Assembly (NCBI RefSeq): GCF_001886955.1
Contig: NZ_CP016804.1
Coordinates: 372,001 to 436,000 of the forward strand
Length of the DNA stretch: 64,000 bases
Direction: 5' to 3'
Source: Halodesulfurarchaeum formicicum
Lineage (GTDB): Archaea > Halobacteriota > Halobacteria > Halobacteriales > Halobacteriaceae
Under the pieces are notes generated by a model. The model was given only the letters and a program-made list of their open reading frames with translations, ran no database searches and was not told the DNA's origin. The first letter of the stretch is position 1; the number at the start of each line of letters is the position of its first letter. Made by a program: the position numbers and the translations under genes. Shown piece by piece: positions 22,766 to 31,727 of this stretch.

Positions 22766-25256
22766 CGAGGACAACGGCGTCAGTCGACGGTCCGTACTGC
22801 TGGGTGCAGGGGCCGCAGCGGGGGTTCTCGGGCTCGGTGGCACGGATTACAATTTTTCGCTCTCGGCGACGAATCCGGCACAGACTGGCGGCCTCCTCGA
22901 CAAATCCAAGGTCGTCAGGACCGCGTGTGCGCCGAACTGTCGGGGCAAATGCCCACTGAACGTCTACGTGCGCGATGGCGAGATCAAGTTCGTCGAACCC
23001 CAGATGACCGACGACGAGCAGTATCGTCGGGCGTGTCTTCTGGGGCAGTCCCAGATTCAACGGGTCTACAGCCCGAAGCGGCTGAAGTATCCGATGGTCC
23101 GTTCCGATTGGGAGCCCGGCAACCCCAATCCGGAGGGCCGTGGCCCTGACGCTGAGTACGAGCGTGTCTCCTGGGACACCGCACTCACGTACGTCGCGGA
23201 GGAGATGACACGCCTCAGGGATGAGTATGGTCCCGAAAGTATGTGGATGCATACAGCATCGGGAGACAATGGGGTCGGCGGAAACCTCATCGGGCGATTC
23301 GCGCAGGTGTGGGGTGCGACCCAGTGGCGGACGGCGATCGACACGAACGTCGGTCGGGGATTCAACAGGATCACCGGCTATGGCTTCTACCTCCCGCCGA
23401 CGAATCTCTCCGAAGACTGGGAGAACGCCCAGACCATCATCGTCTGGGGATCTGATATTTTCGAGAGCCAGTTCCAAAACGATGCCTCAAAGCTTCACAA
23501 GGCGATCGAAAACGGGGCGAAACTAGTCGTCGTCGACCCGGTTTACACGACGACCGCCGCCAAAGCGGATCTGTGGCTTCCAATCCGGCCGGGCAAGGAC
23601 GTCTACCTCGGACTTGCCATGATCCAGGAGATCCTCGCGGAGGAACTGTACGACACTCGATTCCTCCGCGAGCGGACGACCGCTGGGGCACTGGTCCGGG
23701 ATGACACCCAAGAGCTGGTGCGAATGGCTGATCTCGACGGTAATTCCGACGATGACGACCGCGTCGTTGGTATCGACGCCGAATCGGGAGCGCCAGTTCC
23801 GCTCGAAGCAGATACGTATGCCAACGTCGAATTGTTCGGGTCGTACACCGTCGATGGCATCGCGGCCACGACGGGCCTCACGCTGCTTGAAGCACACGTC
23901 GAGGAGTACCGACCGGAGGCCATCGCGGAGGTGACCGGATTGAACGTCGAGGACATTCGGACGGCGACGAGGTGGCTGGCAACCCGGGGCCCCGGTGGGA
24001 TTGCTCCGAGCTACGCGGTGGGACGGTACAAGTATGGCCACATCTTTGGGCAGACCTACGCCATCATCATGGCGCTCACTGGCGATTACGGGAAGTCGGG
24101 AACCATCCACTCCCACCATCCGAGTGGCGCATCGCTCAATACCGGCGATTACGGGACGCCGGAGGGCGTCGAGGGTATCGAGGGCGTCGAGGGCGCCGCG
24201 ACGGTGAAGATGGAAGACATTCAGGAGGTCATCAGGACCGGCGACCCCCATCCGATCAAAGCCGTCTACGGGATGCAGTCGAACCGCCTTATCAACCAGG
24301 TTCCTGACAGGCAAAGCCGCATAGAGATGCTGAAGGGCCTCGACATGGTCGTCTGGGCCGATTTCGTCAAATCCTCGACGGTCGAGTGGGCGGACATCAT
24401 CTTGCCAGCGGCCCACTGGTTCGAAAAAGAGGACATCACCGACGCCTGGGGCTCTCACCCGCACATCTCATACCGGGAGAAGGCTCACGAACCGCTCTGG
24501 GAGGCCCGCGACGACTACTACATCCTCGCGGAGTTAGCCGAAAAACTCGGCTACGAGGACCTCTTTCTCGGTGACAAGCGGGCCGAACTGCGAAAGATCG
24601 CATCGAACGATGACCGCTTTTCCTTCGATGAACTGCGCAGGAAGGGCAACATCCGGGTCGAAGACGAGGTCATCAAATACACCGACCCGTTCCCGACGGA
24701 GACTGGACGGATCGAGATCTACGACGAGAGCAAACCGGTCGAAGACGAAGGGACCGTCCTCGATCTCCCGCGTCCGATCGAGGACCGAAGCGCCGACGAT
24801 CACGAACTGGCTGACCAGTATCCGCTCATGTTCATGCAGAAACACCCGAAGTGGCGGATCCACTCTCAGTGGGCGGACAATGCCGTGGTCCGCAAGTTCG
24901 AACCTGAGCCGTCACTCGACATCCATCCGTCGGATGCAGCGAGCCGGGGTTTCGGTGATGGCGAGTACGTTCGAGTGTTTAACGACCGGGGTGAGGCGGT
25001 CGTCAAAGCCAATTACAACGAGGGACAGCAGCCCGGGTTGGTAAACATCGATCAGGGATGGTGGCACGAGGACTTCATTCGGGGGGACTTGCAGGATCTC
25101 ACCCACGACGAGGTGAACAAGCTGGCACCGACGTTCGTCTACTACGACGTGCGCGTGGAAGTCGAGCCCGCTCCCGAAGACATTGATACGAGTATGTACG
25201 AGGACGCAGAGCCAGCTGACTGGCTCGAAACGGGGACAATGGGTGGTGAGGACTGA
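22758..25256 (+). CDS. Molybdopterin oxidoreductase, catalytic subunit (DMSO/sulfur-compound reductase type)
   Basis: 832 residues. The N-terminus has a Tat signal (SRRSVLLGAG), so it is exported folded. The FS0 4Fe-4S cluster ligands are Cys57, 61, 65 and 93. The molybdopterin-binding core includes WGSDIFESQ and VVVDPVYTTTAAKADLWLPI; a C-terminal dinucleotide-binding domain follows. It belongs to the DmsA/PsrA/PhsA group; the natural acceptor (DMSO, TMAO, polysulfide or thiosulfate) cannot be read from sequence. Near the metal-ligand position I see AIDTNVGRGF, suggesting an Asp ligand (Asp195). Co-transcribed with the ferredoxin, NrfD and TorD genes. Confidence 0.9.
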   Translation: MSDEDNGVSRRSVLLGAGAAAGVLGLGGTDYNFSLSATNPAQTGGLLDKSKVVRTACAPNCRGKCPLNVYVRDGEIKFVEPQMTDDEQYRRACLLGQSQIQRVYSPKRLKYPMVRSDWEPGNPNPEGRGPDAEYERVSWDTALTYVAEEMTRLRDEYGPESMWMHTASGDNGVGGNLIGRFAQVWGATQWRTAIDTNVGRGFNRITGYGFYLPPTNLSEDWENAQTIIVWGSDIFESQFQNDASKLHKAIENGAKLVVVDPVYTTTAAKADLWLPIRPGKDVYLGLAMIQEILAEELYDTRFLRERTTAGALVRDDTQELVRMADLDGNSDDDDRVVGIDAESGAPVPLEADTYANVELFGSYTVDGIAATTGLTLLEAHVEEYRPEAIAEVTGLNVEDIRTATRWLATRGPGGIAPSYAVGRYKYGHIFGQTYAIIMALTGDYGKSGTIHSHHPSGASLNTGDYGTPEGVEGIEGVEGAATVKMEDIQEVIRTGDPHPIKAVYGMQSNRLINQVPDRQSRIEMLKGLDMVVWADFVKSSTVEWADIILPAAHWFEKEDITDAWGSHPHISYREKAHEPLWEARDDYYILAELAEKLGYEDLFLGDKRAELRKIASNDDRFSFDELRRKGNIRVEDEVIKYTDPFPTETGRIEIYDESKPVEDEGTVLDLPRPIEDRSADDHELADQYPLMFMQKHPKWRIHSQWADNAVVRKFEPEPSLDIHPSDAASRGFGDGEYVRVFNDRGEAVVKANYNEGQQPGLVNIDQGWWHEDFIRGDLQDLTHDEVNKLAPTFVYYDVRVEVEPAPEDIDTSMYEDAEPADWLETGTMGGED

Positions 25257-26011
25257 TGACAAGTTATGGAATGGTAATCGACCTCGAGCGGTGTATCGGC
25301 TGTCAGGCCTGTGCGATATCCTGCAGCCAGGAGAACAACGTCTCCCTGGACCAGCAGTGGAACCGGGTCCTGACCGAGGGGGGAACCAATATGGACACGC
25401 CTGCAGGGACGTACCCGGAGTCCGGCCGCGATGGCACCCTGGAGATGAACCACCAGCCGACAGCCTGTCAACACTGTCAGAACGCCCCGTGTGTCAAGGT
25501 CTGTCCGGTCAATGCGACCTACACCCGTGAGGACGGTATCGTCGAAATCGACTACGACAAGTGTATGGGCTGTCGCTACTGCATGGCCGCCTGTCCGTAC
25601 AACGCTCGCGTGTTCAACTTCGGCGAATCGAAGACCATCCCTGCAGCCGGGACTGGCCACGTCGAGGAGCGGCCCCAGGGTGTCGTCGAAAAGTGCACCT
25701 TCTGCACTCACCGCCTGGAGAAGGGTATCGACCCCGCGTGTGTGGTCGGCTGCCCGTCGGATGCTCGGATCTTCGGCGACCTCGACGATCCGGACAGCAC
25801 GGTCTCACGCTACGTAAAAAAGTACGAAACCGACCGACTGCTCGAAGACCTGGACACCGAGCCCAACACCTACTACGTTCGTGGGGACATGTCCCCCGGC
25901 CGTCCGCAAACCGGCAACGAACTGGAGGGAACTCCAAAAAAGGAGTCGCTGGCTGACGGGGACGACACGCCCCCACTGGGATTTGCCTCGACCAACGGAG
26001 GTGAGGACTGA
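25256..26011 (+). CDS. Four-cluster ferredoxin subunit (DmsB/PsrB type)
   Basis: 251 residues. The first cluster motif is CIGCQACAISC, then CQHCQNAPCVKVC, CMGCRYCMAAC and CTFCTHRLEKG with a later CVVGC. These give four 4Fe-4S clusters in the usual DmsB/PsrB layout. It wires electrons between the membrane subunit and the catalytic subunit. It has no signal of its own, so is exported with the Tat-bearing partner. The ATG overlaps the upstream TGA (TGATG). The C-terminal tail is acidic. Confidence 0.95.
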   Translation: MTSYGMVIDLERCIGCQACAISCSQENNVSLDQQWNRVLTEGGTNMDTPAGTYPESGRDGTLEMNHQPTACQHCQNAPCVKVCPVNATYTREDGIVEIDYDKCMGCRYCMAACPYNARVFNFGESKTIPAAGTGHVEERPQGVVEKCTFCTHRLEKGIDPACVVGCPSDARIFGDLDDPDSTVSRYVKKYETDRLLEDLDTEPNTYYVRGDMSPGRPQTGNELEGTPKKESLADGDDTPPLGFASTNGGED

Positions 26012-27360
26012 TGAGCACTGAACACTCCGGGCTCGCCATTCCGCAGTTTGGCACCAAAGGTCGCATCTGGCTCCTCGCACTTGGCGTTCTGGTCGCGGCT
26101 GGGTTCGTTGCCTGGCTGTATCAACTCAGCCAGGGCCTGGTCGCGACCGGTATGGACAACGTCTTCTCGTGGGCGCTTTATATCATGCTCTTTGTCTTCT
26201 TCGTGGGGCTCTCAGCGGGGGGTCTCATCATTTCGAGTGTGCCCAAGTTCTTCCATTCGAAACGGTACGACAGTCTCGCGCAACTGGGCGTGTTGCTCAG
26301 CTTCGCCTGTATCGTCGTCGCCGGCCTGATGATCATCCCGGACCTGGGCCGTCCAAGCCAGATTACCGGCTTCATCACTTCCCCGGACTTCCGCTCGCCG
26401 ATGGTCTGGGACTTCGGGATCGTCGTGGTCTATGGCCTCTTCAGCGCCGGGTACCTCTGGCTTTTGACCCGCCGTGACCTCGCGCAGATGGGTTCACCGC
26501 TCGCCTTCGGTGTCACGGACACCGAAGATGGTCGAAAGGCCGACCGCAAAAAGGCCTTCTGGGCGGCGGCGGTCGCCATCCCGCTTGCGATCATGCTTCA
26601 CTCCGTGACGGGGTGGATCTTCGGTCTCCAGGTCGGCCGCGGCGACTGGTTCAGCCCGCTTGTCGCGCCGATGTTCATCATGAAGGCACTCGTCTCCGGT
26701 CTCGGTCTCCTGTTGGTGACTGCCGTGCTGGTGGATAAATTCACCCGCTATGAGTTGCCCCAGAAGTTGGTGCCGGACCTCGGAAAGATACTCGGCGTGT
26801 TCATCGCGGTGCACATCGTCTATCTCGTGGCAGCCGAGCGGCTCCCCCACGCGTGGGCCTCGAACTTCGAGTTCTGGGCCATCACGAGTTCGTTTCTGGT
26901 CGGGGACTCGACCTACTTCTGGATCTGGACGGTCGTCGGTGGCGCGATTCCACTCGCGCTGCTCATTGTGCCGTCGATACGCCAACAGGTCTGGGCGGTC
27001 GTCACCGCGAGCGTCCTGGCAATCGTCGGCATCCTCTTCGAGGGGATCTACCTCGTGTTCACCGGATATACCGATTTGAACATCACGGCCGCTCCGGGTG
27101 TGACCACGGGTCGTGGCTACACCGGGCTTGGAGCGGACGTCTGGACGACCATCGGTGTCTACACGCCGACGGCCGTCGAGCTCCTCATCTCGGTGGGTAT
27201 CATCGCGCTTGGCGCGTTGATCGTGACCGTCGGACTGCGGTTCATCCCGATGCAGCCCGGCAACGGCGTCGAATTCCACGAACGCGAAACGCCCGTGACG
27301 GATACGGCAGTCGCCGACGGCGGCTCTGAACGCCTCGACGACGAGCGTGGGGAGCCGTGA
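26011..27360 (+). CDS. NrfD/PsrC-type membrane anchor
   Basis: 449 residues with about ten hydrophobic segments; the first is ALGVLVAAGFVAWLYQLSQG. The NrfD pattern appears in GLSAGGLIISSVPKFF and in MIIPDLGRP. It oxidises membrane quinol and passes electrons to the ferredoxin subunit outside. No haem ligand pair is evident, as in NrfD/PsrC. The start overlaps the preceding stop (TGATG), and the 3' end overlaps the TorD gene by one base. Confidence 0.92.
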   Translation: MSTEHSGLAIPQFGTKGRIWLLALGVLVAAGFVAWLYQLSQGLVATGMDNVFSWALYIMLFVFFVGLSAGGLIISSVPKFFHSKRYDSLAQLGVLLSFACIVVAGLMIIPDLGRPSQITGFITSPDFRSPMVWDFGIVVVYGLFSAGYLWLLTRRDLAQMGSPLAFGVTDTEDGRKADRKKAFWAAAVAIPLAIMLHSVTGWIFGLQVGRGDWFSPLVAPMFIMKALVSGLGLLLVTAVLVDKFTRYELPQKLVPDLGKILGVFIAVHIVYLVAAERLPHAWASNFEFWAITSSFLVGDSTYFWIWTVVGGAIPLALLIVPSIRQQVWAVVTASVLAIVGILFEGIYLVFTGYTDLNITAAPGVTTGRGYTGLGADVWTTIGVYTPTAVELLISVGIIALGALIVTVGLRFIPMQPGNGVEFHERETPVTDTAVADGGSERLDDERGEP

Positions 27361-27887
27361 TGCCAGTCGCCGAGGACACCGAACGACTGGCCCAGGGGTA
27401 TGCAGTGCTCGGGCGCTGCTGGCGCCAGCCGGACGAGGCGCTGGTTGAAGCGATCAACTCCGGGACCCTCTCGACAGTCGTTCCGGACGTGGAGTCAGTG
27501 ACGGTCAAGGACCTGCGCATCGAGCACACCCGCCTGTTTGTCGGGCCGGGCGGACCGCCGTGTCCACCATACGAAAGTGTCTACCGTGATGGGGAAGGCG
27601 ACGCCCGCGGAAACGTGCTTGGGCCGTCGACTGGAGCCGTCGTAACGTGGTATCAGGCCCACGGCCTGGGGCTGGATCGGGACTGGTCGGACCTCCCTGA
27701 CCATGTCGCCACCGAACTCGAGTTCGTTTCCCACCTCGCTGCCGACGGGTCCGAGGATCTTCGAGAGCAATTCCTCGATGAACACCCGCGCCAGTGGATG
27801 CGACCGTTTCTCGACGGAGTGCGTGCCGAGACCCACGAATCGTTCTACGCCGGGCTTGCAGACGCCACCGAAGACGCGCTCTTCTGA
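27360..27887 (+). CDS. TorD/DmsD-family molybdoenzyme chaperone
   Basis: 175 residues, all-helical. The family motif region is PCPPYESVYRDGE, followed by GAVVTWYQAHGL, PDHVATELEFVSHLA and EHPRQWMRPF. It binds the Tat signal and apo-enzyme until the cofactor is inserted. It is the last gene of the operon, with ATG overlapping the NrfD stop. A GTG three bases upstream is an alternative start. Confidence 0.93.
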   Translation: MPVAEDTERLAQGYAVLGRCWRQPDEALVEAINSGTLSTVVPDVESVTVKDLRIEHTRLFVGPGGPPCPPYESVYRDGEGDARGNVLGPSTGAVVTWYQAHGLGLDRDWSDLPDHVATELEFVSHLAADGSEDLREQFLDEHPRQWMRPFLDGVRAETHESFYAGLADATEDALF

Positions 27888-28002
27888 CCTCGGCCGTCTG
27901 TCCGGGTGACAGGGAGGGGCGATTCCTTCACCCACGGCGGCTGAGACTGATCGGCCCGCTATAGGCGACCATTGATTAGGCTCTCACGCGTCATCTCGAT
28001 AC

Positions 28003-28842
28003 ATGACTGCCCAGCAGTCGACGCCGGTACCCACGGGCCGCCGGGAACGGGTCCGCTTCTACCTGCTGGACCACGAGACCCCGATCGGGAAGGCCATCGA
28101 TATCGCGCTACTGGTCCTCAACGTCGCCTTCATCGCCGTCTTCGTCGCCCAGACCTACCCGGTCTCGACCCAGGTGCGTTCGGCGCTCTGGGGGTTCGAA
28201 GTCCTGCTCGCCGTGATCTTCGGGGTGGAGTATATCCTTCGGCTCTATGGCGCAAAGAGCCGCTTTGGGGAAGCGACCGACTCCTACACCGTCGTCGACC
28301 TCTTGTCGATTCTCCCGACCTTCGCGCTGCTCCTGGTGCCGGGATCGGTGTTCGTGCAACTCGGCTTCCTCCGGGCGCTCCGGGTGATCCGGGTCCTCCG
28401 ATTCTATCGGTTCACGCATGACGCGGAGTTTTTCTTCGGCACGATCAGCATCTCGGCGCTGCGCGTTCTCAAACTCGGGTTGACGGTGTTTGTCATCTTC
28501 TTCACGAGCGCGGGGTTGTTCTACAGCGTCGAGGTCCAGGCCAATCCGGGCATCGCCCACTTCGGTGACGCATTCTACTATATCGTCATCGCGCTCGCCA
28601 CGGTCGGATTCGGAGACATCGTGCCAACTACCGTGGCGGGTCGCTGGGTGACGGTGGGGGCCGTGCTCACCGCGATTATTCTGGTGCCCCGCCAGGCCGG
28701 GGCCATCATCCGAACCTGGACACACAAGGGCAAGGTCGAAGTGACCTGCCCGAACTGCGGCCTGCAGTATCACGATCAGGACGCCTCACACTGCAAGGCC
28801 TGCGGGCACGTGATCTATCAGGAGTACGACTCCCGGGAGTGA
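28003..28842 (+). CDS. Voltage-gated K+ channel with C-terminal zinc ribbon
   Basis: 279 residues. S1-S4 voltage sensor: S4 is LRALRVIRVLRFYRF with Arg every third residue. The pore selectivity filter is TVGFGD. After S6 the cytoplasmic tail holds a two-CxxC zinc ribbon (CPNCGLQYHDQDASHCKACG). KvAP-like channels normally lack such a ribbon. It is an intact single gene with its own upstream region after the respiratory operon. Confidence 0.93.
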   Translation: MTAQQSTPVPTGRRERVRFYLLDHETPIGKAIDIALLVLNVAFIAVFVAQTYPVSTQVRSALWGFEVLLAVIFGVEYILRLYGAKSRFGEATDSYTVVDLLSILPTFALLLVPGSVFVQLGFLRALRVIRVLRFYRFTHDAEFFFGTISISALRVLKLGLTVFVIFFTSAGLFYSVEVQANPGIAHFGDAFYYIVIALATVGFGDIVPTTVAGRWVTVGAVLTAIILVPRQAGAIIRTWTHKGKVEVTCPNCGLQYHDQDASHCKACGHVIYQEYDSRE

Positions 28843-28856
28843 GAATCCGACGAAGG

Positions 28857-28862
28857 ATTTAC
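28857..28862 (+). promoter_or_regulatory. TATA-like box before mini-ORF/ZIP gene
   Basis: ATTTAC, centred 28 bases before the ATG at 28888. This places the transcription start at that ATG rather than at the GTG of the ZIP gene. Confidence 0.45.
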
Positions 28863-28887
28863 CGTACGCCAAGCGGTAGCTCAAACC

Positions 28888-28917
28888 ATGAACCTGGGGT
28901 GGGGGTGTGATCCGTAG
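28888..28917 (+). CDS. Possible 9-aa leader minigene before ZIP transporter
   Basis: ATG AAC CTG GGG TGG GGG TGT GAT CCG TAG encodes MNLGWGCDP. Its stop shares a base with the ZIP GTG start (TAGTG). The ATG is at leaderless distance from a TATA-like box, so ribosomes may enter here and reinitiate on the weak GTG. Not proven. Confidence 0.35.
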   Translation: MNLGWGCDP

Positions 28918-29642
28918 TGCCAGGCCCTGAGCTGTACTGGATTGCGGCCTTCGCTATCGTGGCGGCGGTGGTGAACGGGGCCGGGATCTTCGCGGTGTTC
29001 GCTCACCGGGAGTGGGCCGAGCGATCGATTACCTACTTCATGTGTTTTGCCGCCGGGGTGTTGCTCACCACGCCGCTGGTGCTGGCTCTCCCGAACGCCC
29101 TGGGCCGAACCCCGAACGCGGGGCTCAGCGCGCTGGGTGGGTTTCTCTTCATGTATGGCTCGAATCAGCTCATCAAATATCGGACCCACGAGGAGACGCT
29201 GGCCTTCGGGGTGACGGCCGCGGAGGGCATCGGCATTCACTCCCTGGTCGACGGCGTGGTCTACACCGTCACGTTCAGCATTTCGGTGCTCACGGGCATC
29301 CTGGCGGGGACCGGCCTGGTCGTCCACGAGTTCGCCGAGGGGGTCATCACCTACCTGGTGCTCCTGAAAGGCGACGTGGCGGAGCGCACCGCTGCCGTGT
29401 CCGCCTTCTTCGTCGCCGCGTTGACGACCCCGATCGGAGCGTTCGTGGCGTATCCGCTTGTTAGCCGCCTCGGCGGGCAGGATCTCGGCCTCCTGTTGGG
29501 CTTTGTCGCCGGCGTGTTGCTCTACGTCTCAGCCGCACACCTGTTGCCGGAGGCCCGTGAACACGAGTCCGAACACTCGATGCTCGCCTTTGGGGCCGGT
29601 ATCCTCCTGGCGCTTTTCATCGTTTTTGCCCGGACGGCGTGA
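28917..29642 (+). CDS. ZIP-family metal transporter
   Basis: 241 residues with eight predicted membrane segments. ZIP signatures are GIGIHSLVDGVVY in TM4 and VVHEFAEGVITY in TM5, supplying the His/Glu/Asp metal sites. It likely imports Zn or another divalent metal. The GTG start directly overlaps the stop of a possible 9-aa leader. A short gap with its own TATA-like box precedes the CNNM gene. Confidence 0.88.
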   Translation: MPGPELYWIAAFAIVAAVVNGAGIFAVFAHREWAERSITYFMCFAAGVLLTTPLVLALPNALGRTPNAGLSALGGFLFMYGSNQLIKYRTHEETLAFGVTAAEGIGIHSLVDGVVYTVTFSISVLTGILAGTGLVVHEFAEGVITYLVLLKGDVAERTAAVSAFFVAALTTPIGAFVAYPLVSRLGGQDLGLLLGFVAGVLLYVSAAHLLPEAREHESEHSMLAFGAGILLALFIVFARTA

Positions 29643-29654
29643 GTGGGTCAAGGT

Positions 29655-29660
29655 CTTTAC
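29655..29660 (+). promoter_or_regulatory. TATA-like box before mini-ORF/CNNM gene
   Basis: CTTTAC, centred about 25 bases before the ATG at 29683, consistent with a leaderless start there. Confidence 0.45.
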
Positions 29661-29682
29661 TGCAGGCCGGCGAAAGGCCCGT

Positions 29683-29733
29683 ATGTCCAGTTCATTCGGC
29701 ACCGGTCGCCTGCTCGGAGGGCGTGAATGGTAA
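29683..29733 (+). CDS. Possible 16-aa leader minigene overlapping CNNM start
   Basis: ATG at 29683 opens a 16-codon frame, MSSSFGTGRLLGGREW, ending TAA at 29731-29733. The stop lies just inside the CNNM gene, whose ATG is at 29727. GGAGGG inside it could act as a ribosome-binding site for the CNNM start. Could be chance. Confidence 0.35.
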   Translation: MSSSFGTGRLLGGREW

Positions 29734-31067
29734 ACGTCGCCCTGTCGGTCGGCCAGCTAGTGCTCGCGCTGGGACTCGTGATACTGAATGGGTTTTTCGT
29801 CGCGGCGGAGTTTGCCTTCGTCCGTGTCCGGGCGACCTCGGTCGAACAGCTGGCGGCGGAGGGCCGAACCGGCTCGAAGTCACTCCAGGGAGTCGTCGAA
29901 AAGCTCGATGACTATCTGGCGGTCACCCAACTGGGTATCACGATCGCCTCACTGGGACTGGGATGGGTCGGCGAACCGGCCATCGCGTCGCTCATCCAGC
30001 CCGTGATCGGCCCGTGGCTGCCGGGGAATCTGGTCCATCTCGTGGCGTTTGCCCTCGGCTTTTCCATCATTACGTTCCTCCACGTCGTCTTCGGGGAACT
30101 CGCGCCGAAGACGATCGCGATCGCCCAGGCCGAACGGCTCTCACTCTTCGTCGCGCCGCCGATGCGGGCCTTCTACTACCTGTTTTACCCCGGGATCGTC
30201 GTCTTCAACGGTACGGCCAACGCCTTCACTACACTCCTGGGCGTTCCCCCGGCTTCCGAGACCGAGGAGACCTTGGAGGAACGGGAGATCTTGCGGGTCC
30301 TCTCCCGATCAGGGGAGGCCGGGCACGTCGACATGGCGGAGGTGGAGATGATCGAGCGGGTCTTTGACCTCAACGACACCATCGTGCGCGAGGTGATGGT
30401 CCCACGGCCGGACGTGACGACCATTCCGAAAGGGGCCTCGGTCGAGACCGCCCGCTCGATCGCGGTCGGGTCGGGACACACCCGGTATCCGGTGGTGGCA
30501 TCCGAGGACGAGGATCAGATCGTCGGACTGCTGGACAGCAAGGACCTGCTCCGGGCGGCCAGTGACGACGGCACGGACGATCGCAGGGTTGCGGATCTGG
30601 CCCGGGACATTTTGATCGTTCCGGAGACGACCCCGATCAACGAGCTATTGCTCCAGTTCCGGGACGAGAACCAGCAGATGGCCGCGGTCATCGACGAATG
30701 GGGGGCCTTCGAGGGCCTGGCGACCGTCGAGGACGTGGTCGAGGCCGTCGTGGGCGATCTCCGCGACGAGTTCGACAGCGCTCACGAGCCCTCGATCCGA
30801 CGGCTGGAGGGCGGCGGGTACGAGATCGACGGGAGTGTCGTGCTCGATGTGGTGAACGAGACACTTGGGGTGGCCTTCGAGAGCGGGAGCTTCGAGACGA
30901 TCGGTGGGGTCGTCCTCGGCCGATTGGGACAGGCTCCCGAACCCGGCGATCAGGTCGAGATGGATGGATACCGCTTCGAGGTACAATCCGTCGACGGGAA
31001 TCGCATCTCGACACTCCAGGTTAGGGAGGTCGAGACAGCCCCAACCGACGAGACGGAAGAAGCCTGA
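29727..31067 (+). CDS. CNNM/CorC-family transporter with CBS pair
   Basis: 446 residues. The N-terminal DUF21/CNNM membrane domain (about 1-190) has GFFVAAEFAFVRVR and VVFGELAPKTIAI. Two CBS domains (about 205-330) follow MVPRPDVTTI, and a C-terminal CorC/HlyC domain ends in LQVREVE. Family role: Mg or other divalent cation export/homeostasis, with CBS domains sensing nucleotides. Transcribed with or just after the ZIP gene, making a divalent-metal pair. Confidence 0.92.
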   Translation: MVNVALSVGQLVLALGLVILNGFFVAAEFAFVRVRATSVEQLAAEGRTGSKSLQGVVEKLDDYLAVTQLGITIASLGLGWVGEPAIASLIQPVIGPWLPGNLVHLVAFALGFSIITFLHVVFGELAPKTIAIAQAERLSLFVAPPMRAFYYLFYPGIVVFNGTANAFTTLLGVPPASETEETLEEREILRVLSRSGEAGHVDMAEVEMIERVFDLNDTIVREVMVPRPDVTTIPKGASVETARSIAVGSGHTRYPVVASEDEDQIVGLLDSKDLLRAASDDGTDDRRVADLARDILIVPETTPINELLLQFRDENQQMAAVIDEWGAFEGLATVEDVVEAVVGDLRDEFDSAHEPSIRRLEGGGYEIDGSVVLDVVNETLGVAFESGSFETIGGVVLGRLGQAPEPGDQVEMDGYRFEVQSVDGNRISTLQVREVETAPTDETEEA

Positions 31068-31071
31068 CCGG

Positions 31072-31686
31072 TCAGTCCGACCGAGCCCGAAAGACCCGGA
31101 TCGTGTCCCGATCTCGCTCCTCGACTGCCACCTGCTCGAAACCAAACGCCGTGAAGATAGCCCCCCAGTCCCGGTAGTAGAGCGGGAACTCGTCGTTGAT
31201 GTAGTTCACTGACTCCTCTTCCTCGGCCGATCCCTCGTTCTCGACGGTGACGATGAGCTCACCGGCGATCCGCGCCAGGGCCTCGAAGACCCAGTCGTCG
31301 TCCGGATGGACGTGCTGGAGGGTCTCGACCGAGTAGACCACGTCGAAGGCGTCGTCCGCGAACTCGGAGACGACCGATTCGATGGCGTCGAAGTGAAAGG
31401 TCCCCTGCGATGCGAGTTCTGGGTAATTCTCCTCCATCACCGGCTTCGCCTCGGGGTTGAGTTCGACCCCGGCCAGGTCCGTGTACCCGGCTTCGAGGAG
31501 GCCGGCGAGGTGTCGCCCAGCGCTACTCCCGACCTCCAGGATTGCCGGATCGGGGCGCGCGAGGTGCTCATCGAGGGCCGCGCGCACCGCGTCGGTCTTG
31601 TCGTCCGGTCCGTAGTAGGCGTAATACGCGGGCGAGTACTCGCCGGAGCGGGCTCGCCACTCGCGACGGACCTCTTGAGAATCCAC
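31072..31686 (-). CDS. Class I SAM-dependent methyltransferase
   Basis: 204 residues. SAM-binding motif I is ILEVGSSAGRHLAGL, motif II is GVELNPEAKPV, and an acidic segment (DDAFDVVYSVETLQHV) follows. The substrate is unknown; small-molecule type by size. Convergent with CNNM (4-base gap). Downstream of the 57-aa acidic gene on the same strand. Confidence 0.88.
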   Translation of the reverse strand: MDSQEVRREWRARSGEYSPAYYAYYGPDDKTDAVRAALDEHLARPDPAILEVGSSAGRHLAGLLEAGYTDLAGVELNPEAKPVMEENYPELASQGTFHFDAIESVVSEFADDAFDVVYSVETLQHVHPDDDWVFEALARIAGELIVTVENEGSAEEEESVNYINDEFPLYYRDWGAIFTAFGFEQVAVEERDRDTIRVFRARSD

Positions 31687-31727
31687 ATGCAGTCACCGGG
31701 CTGACGCCCTAAAGGCCCGTCGACGGA

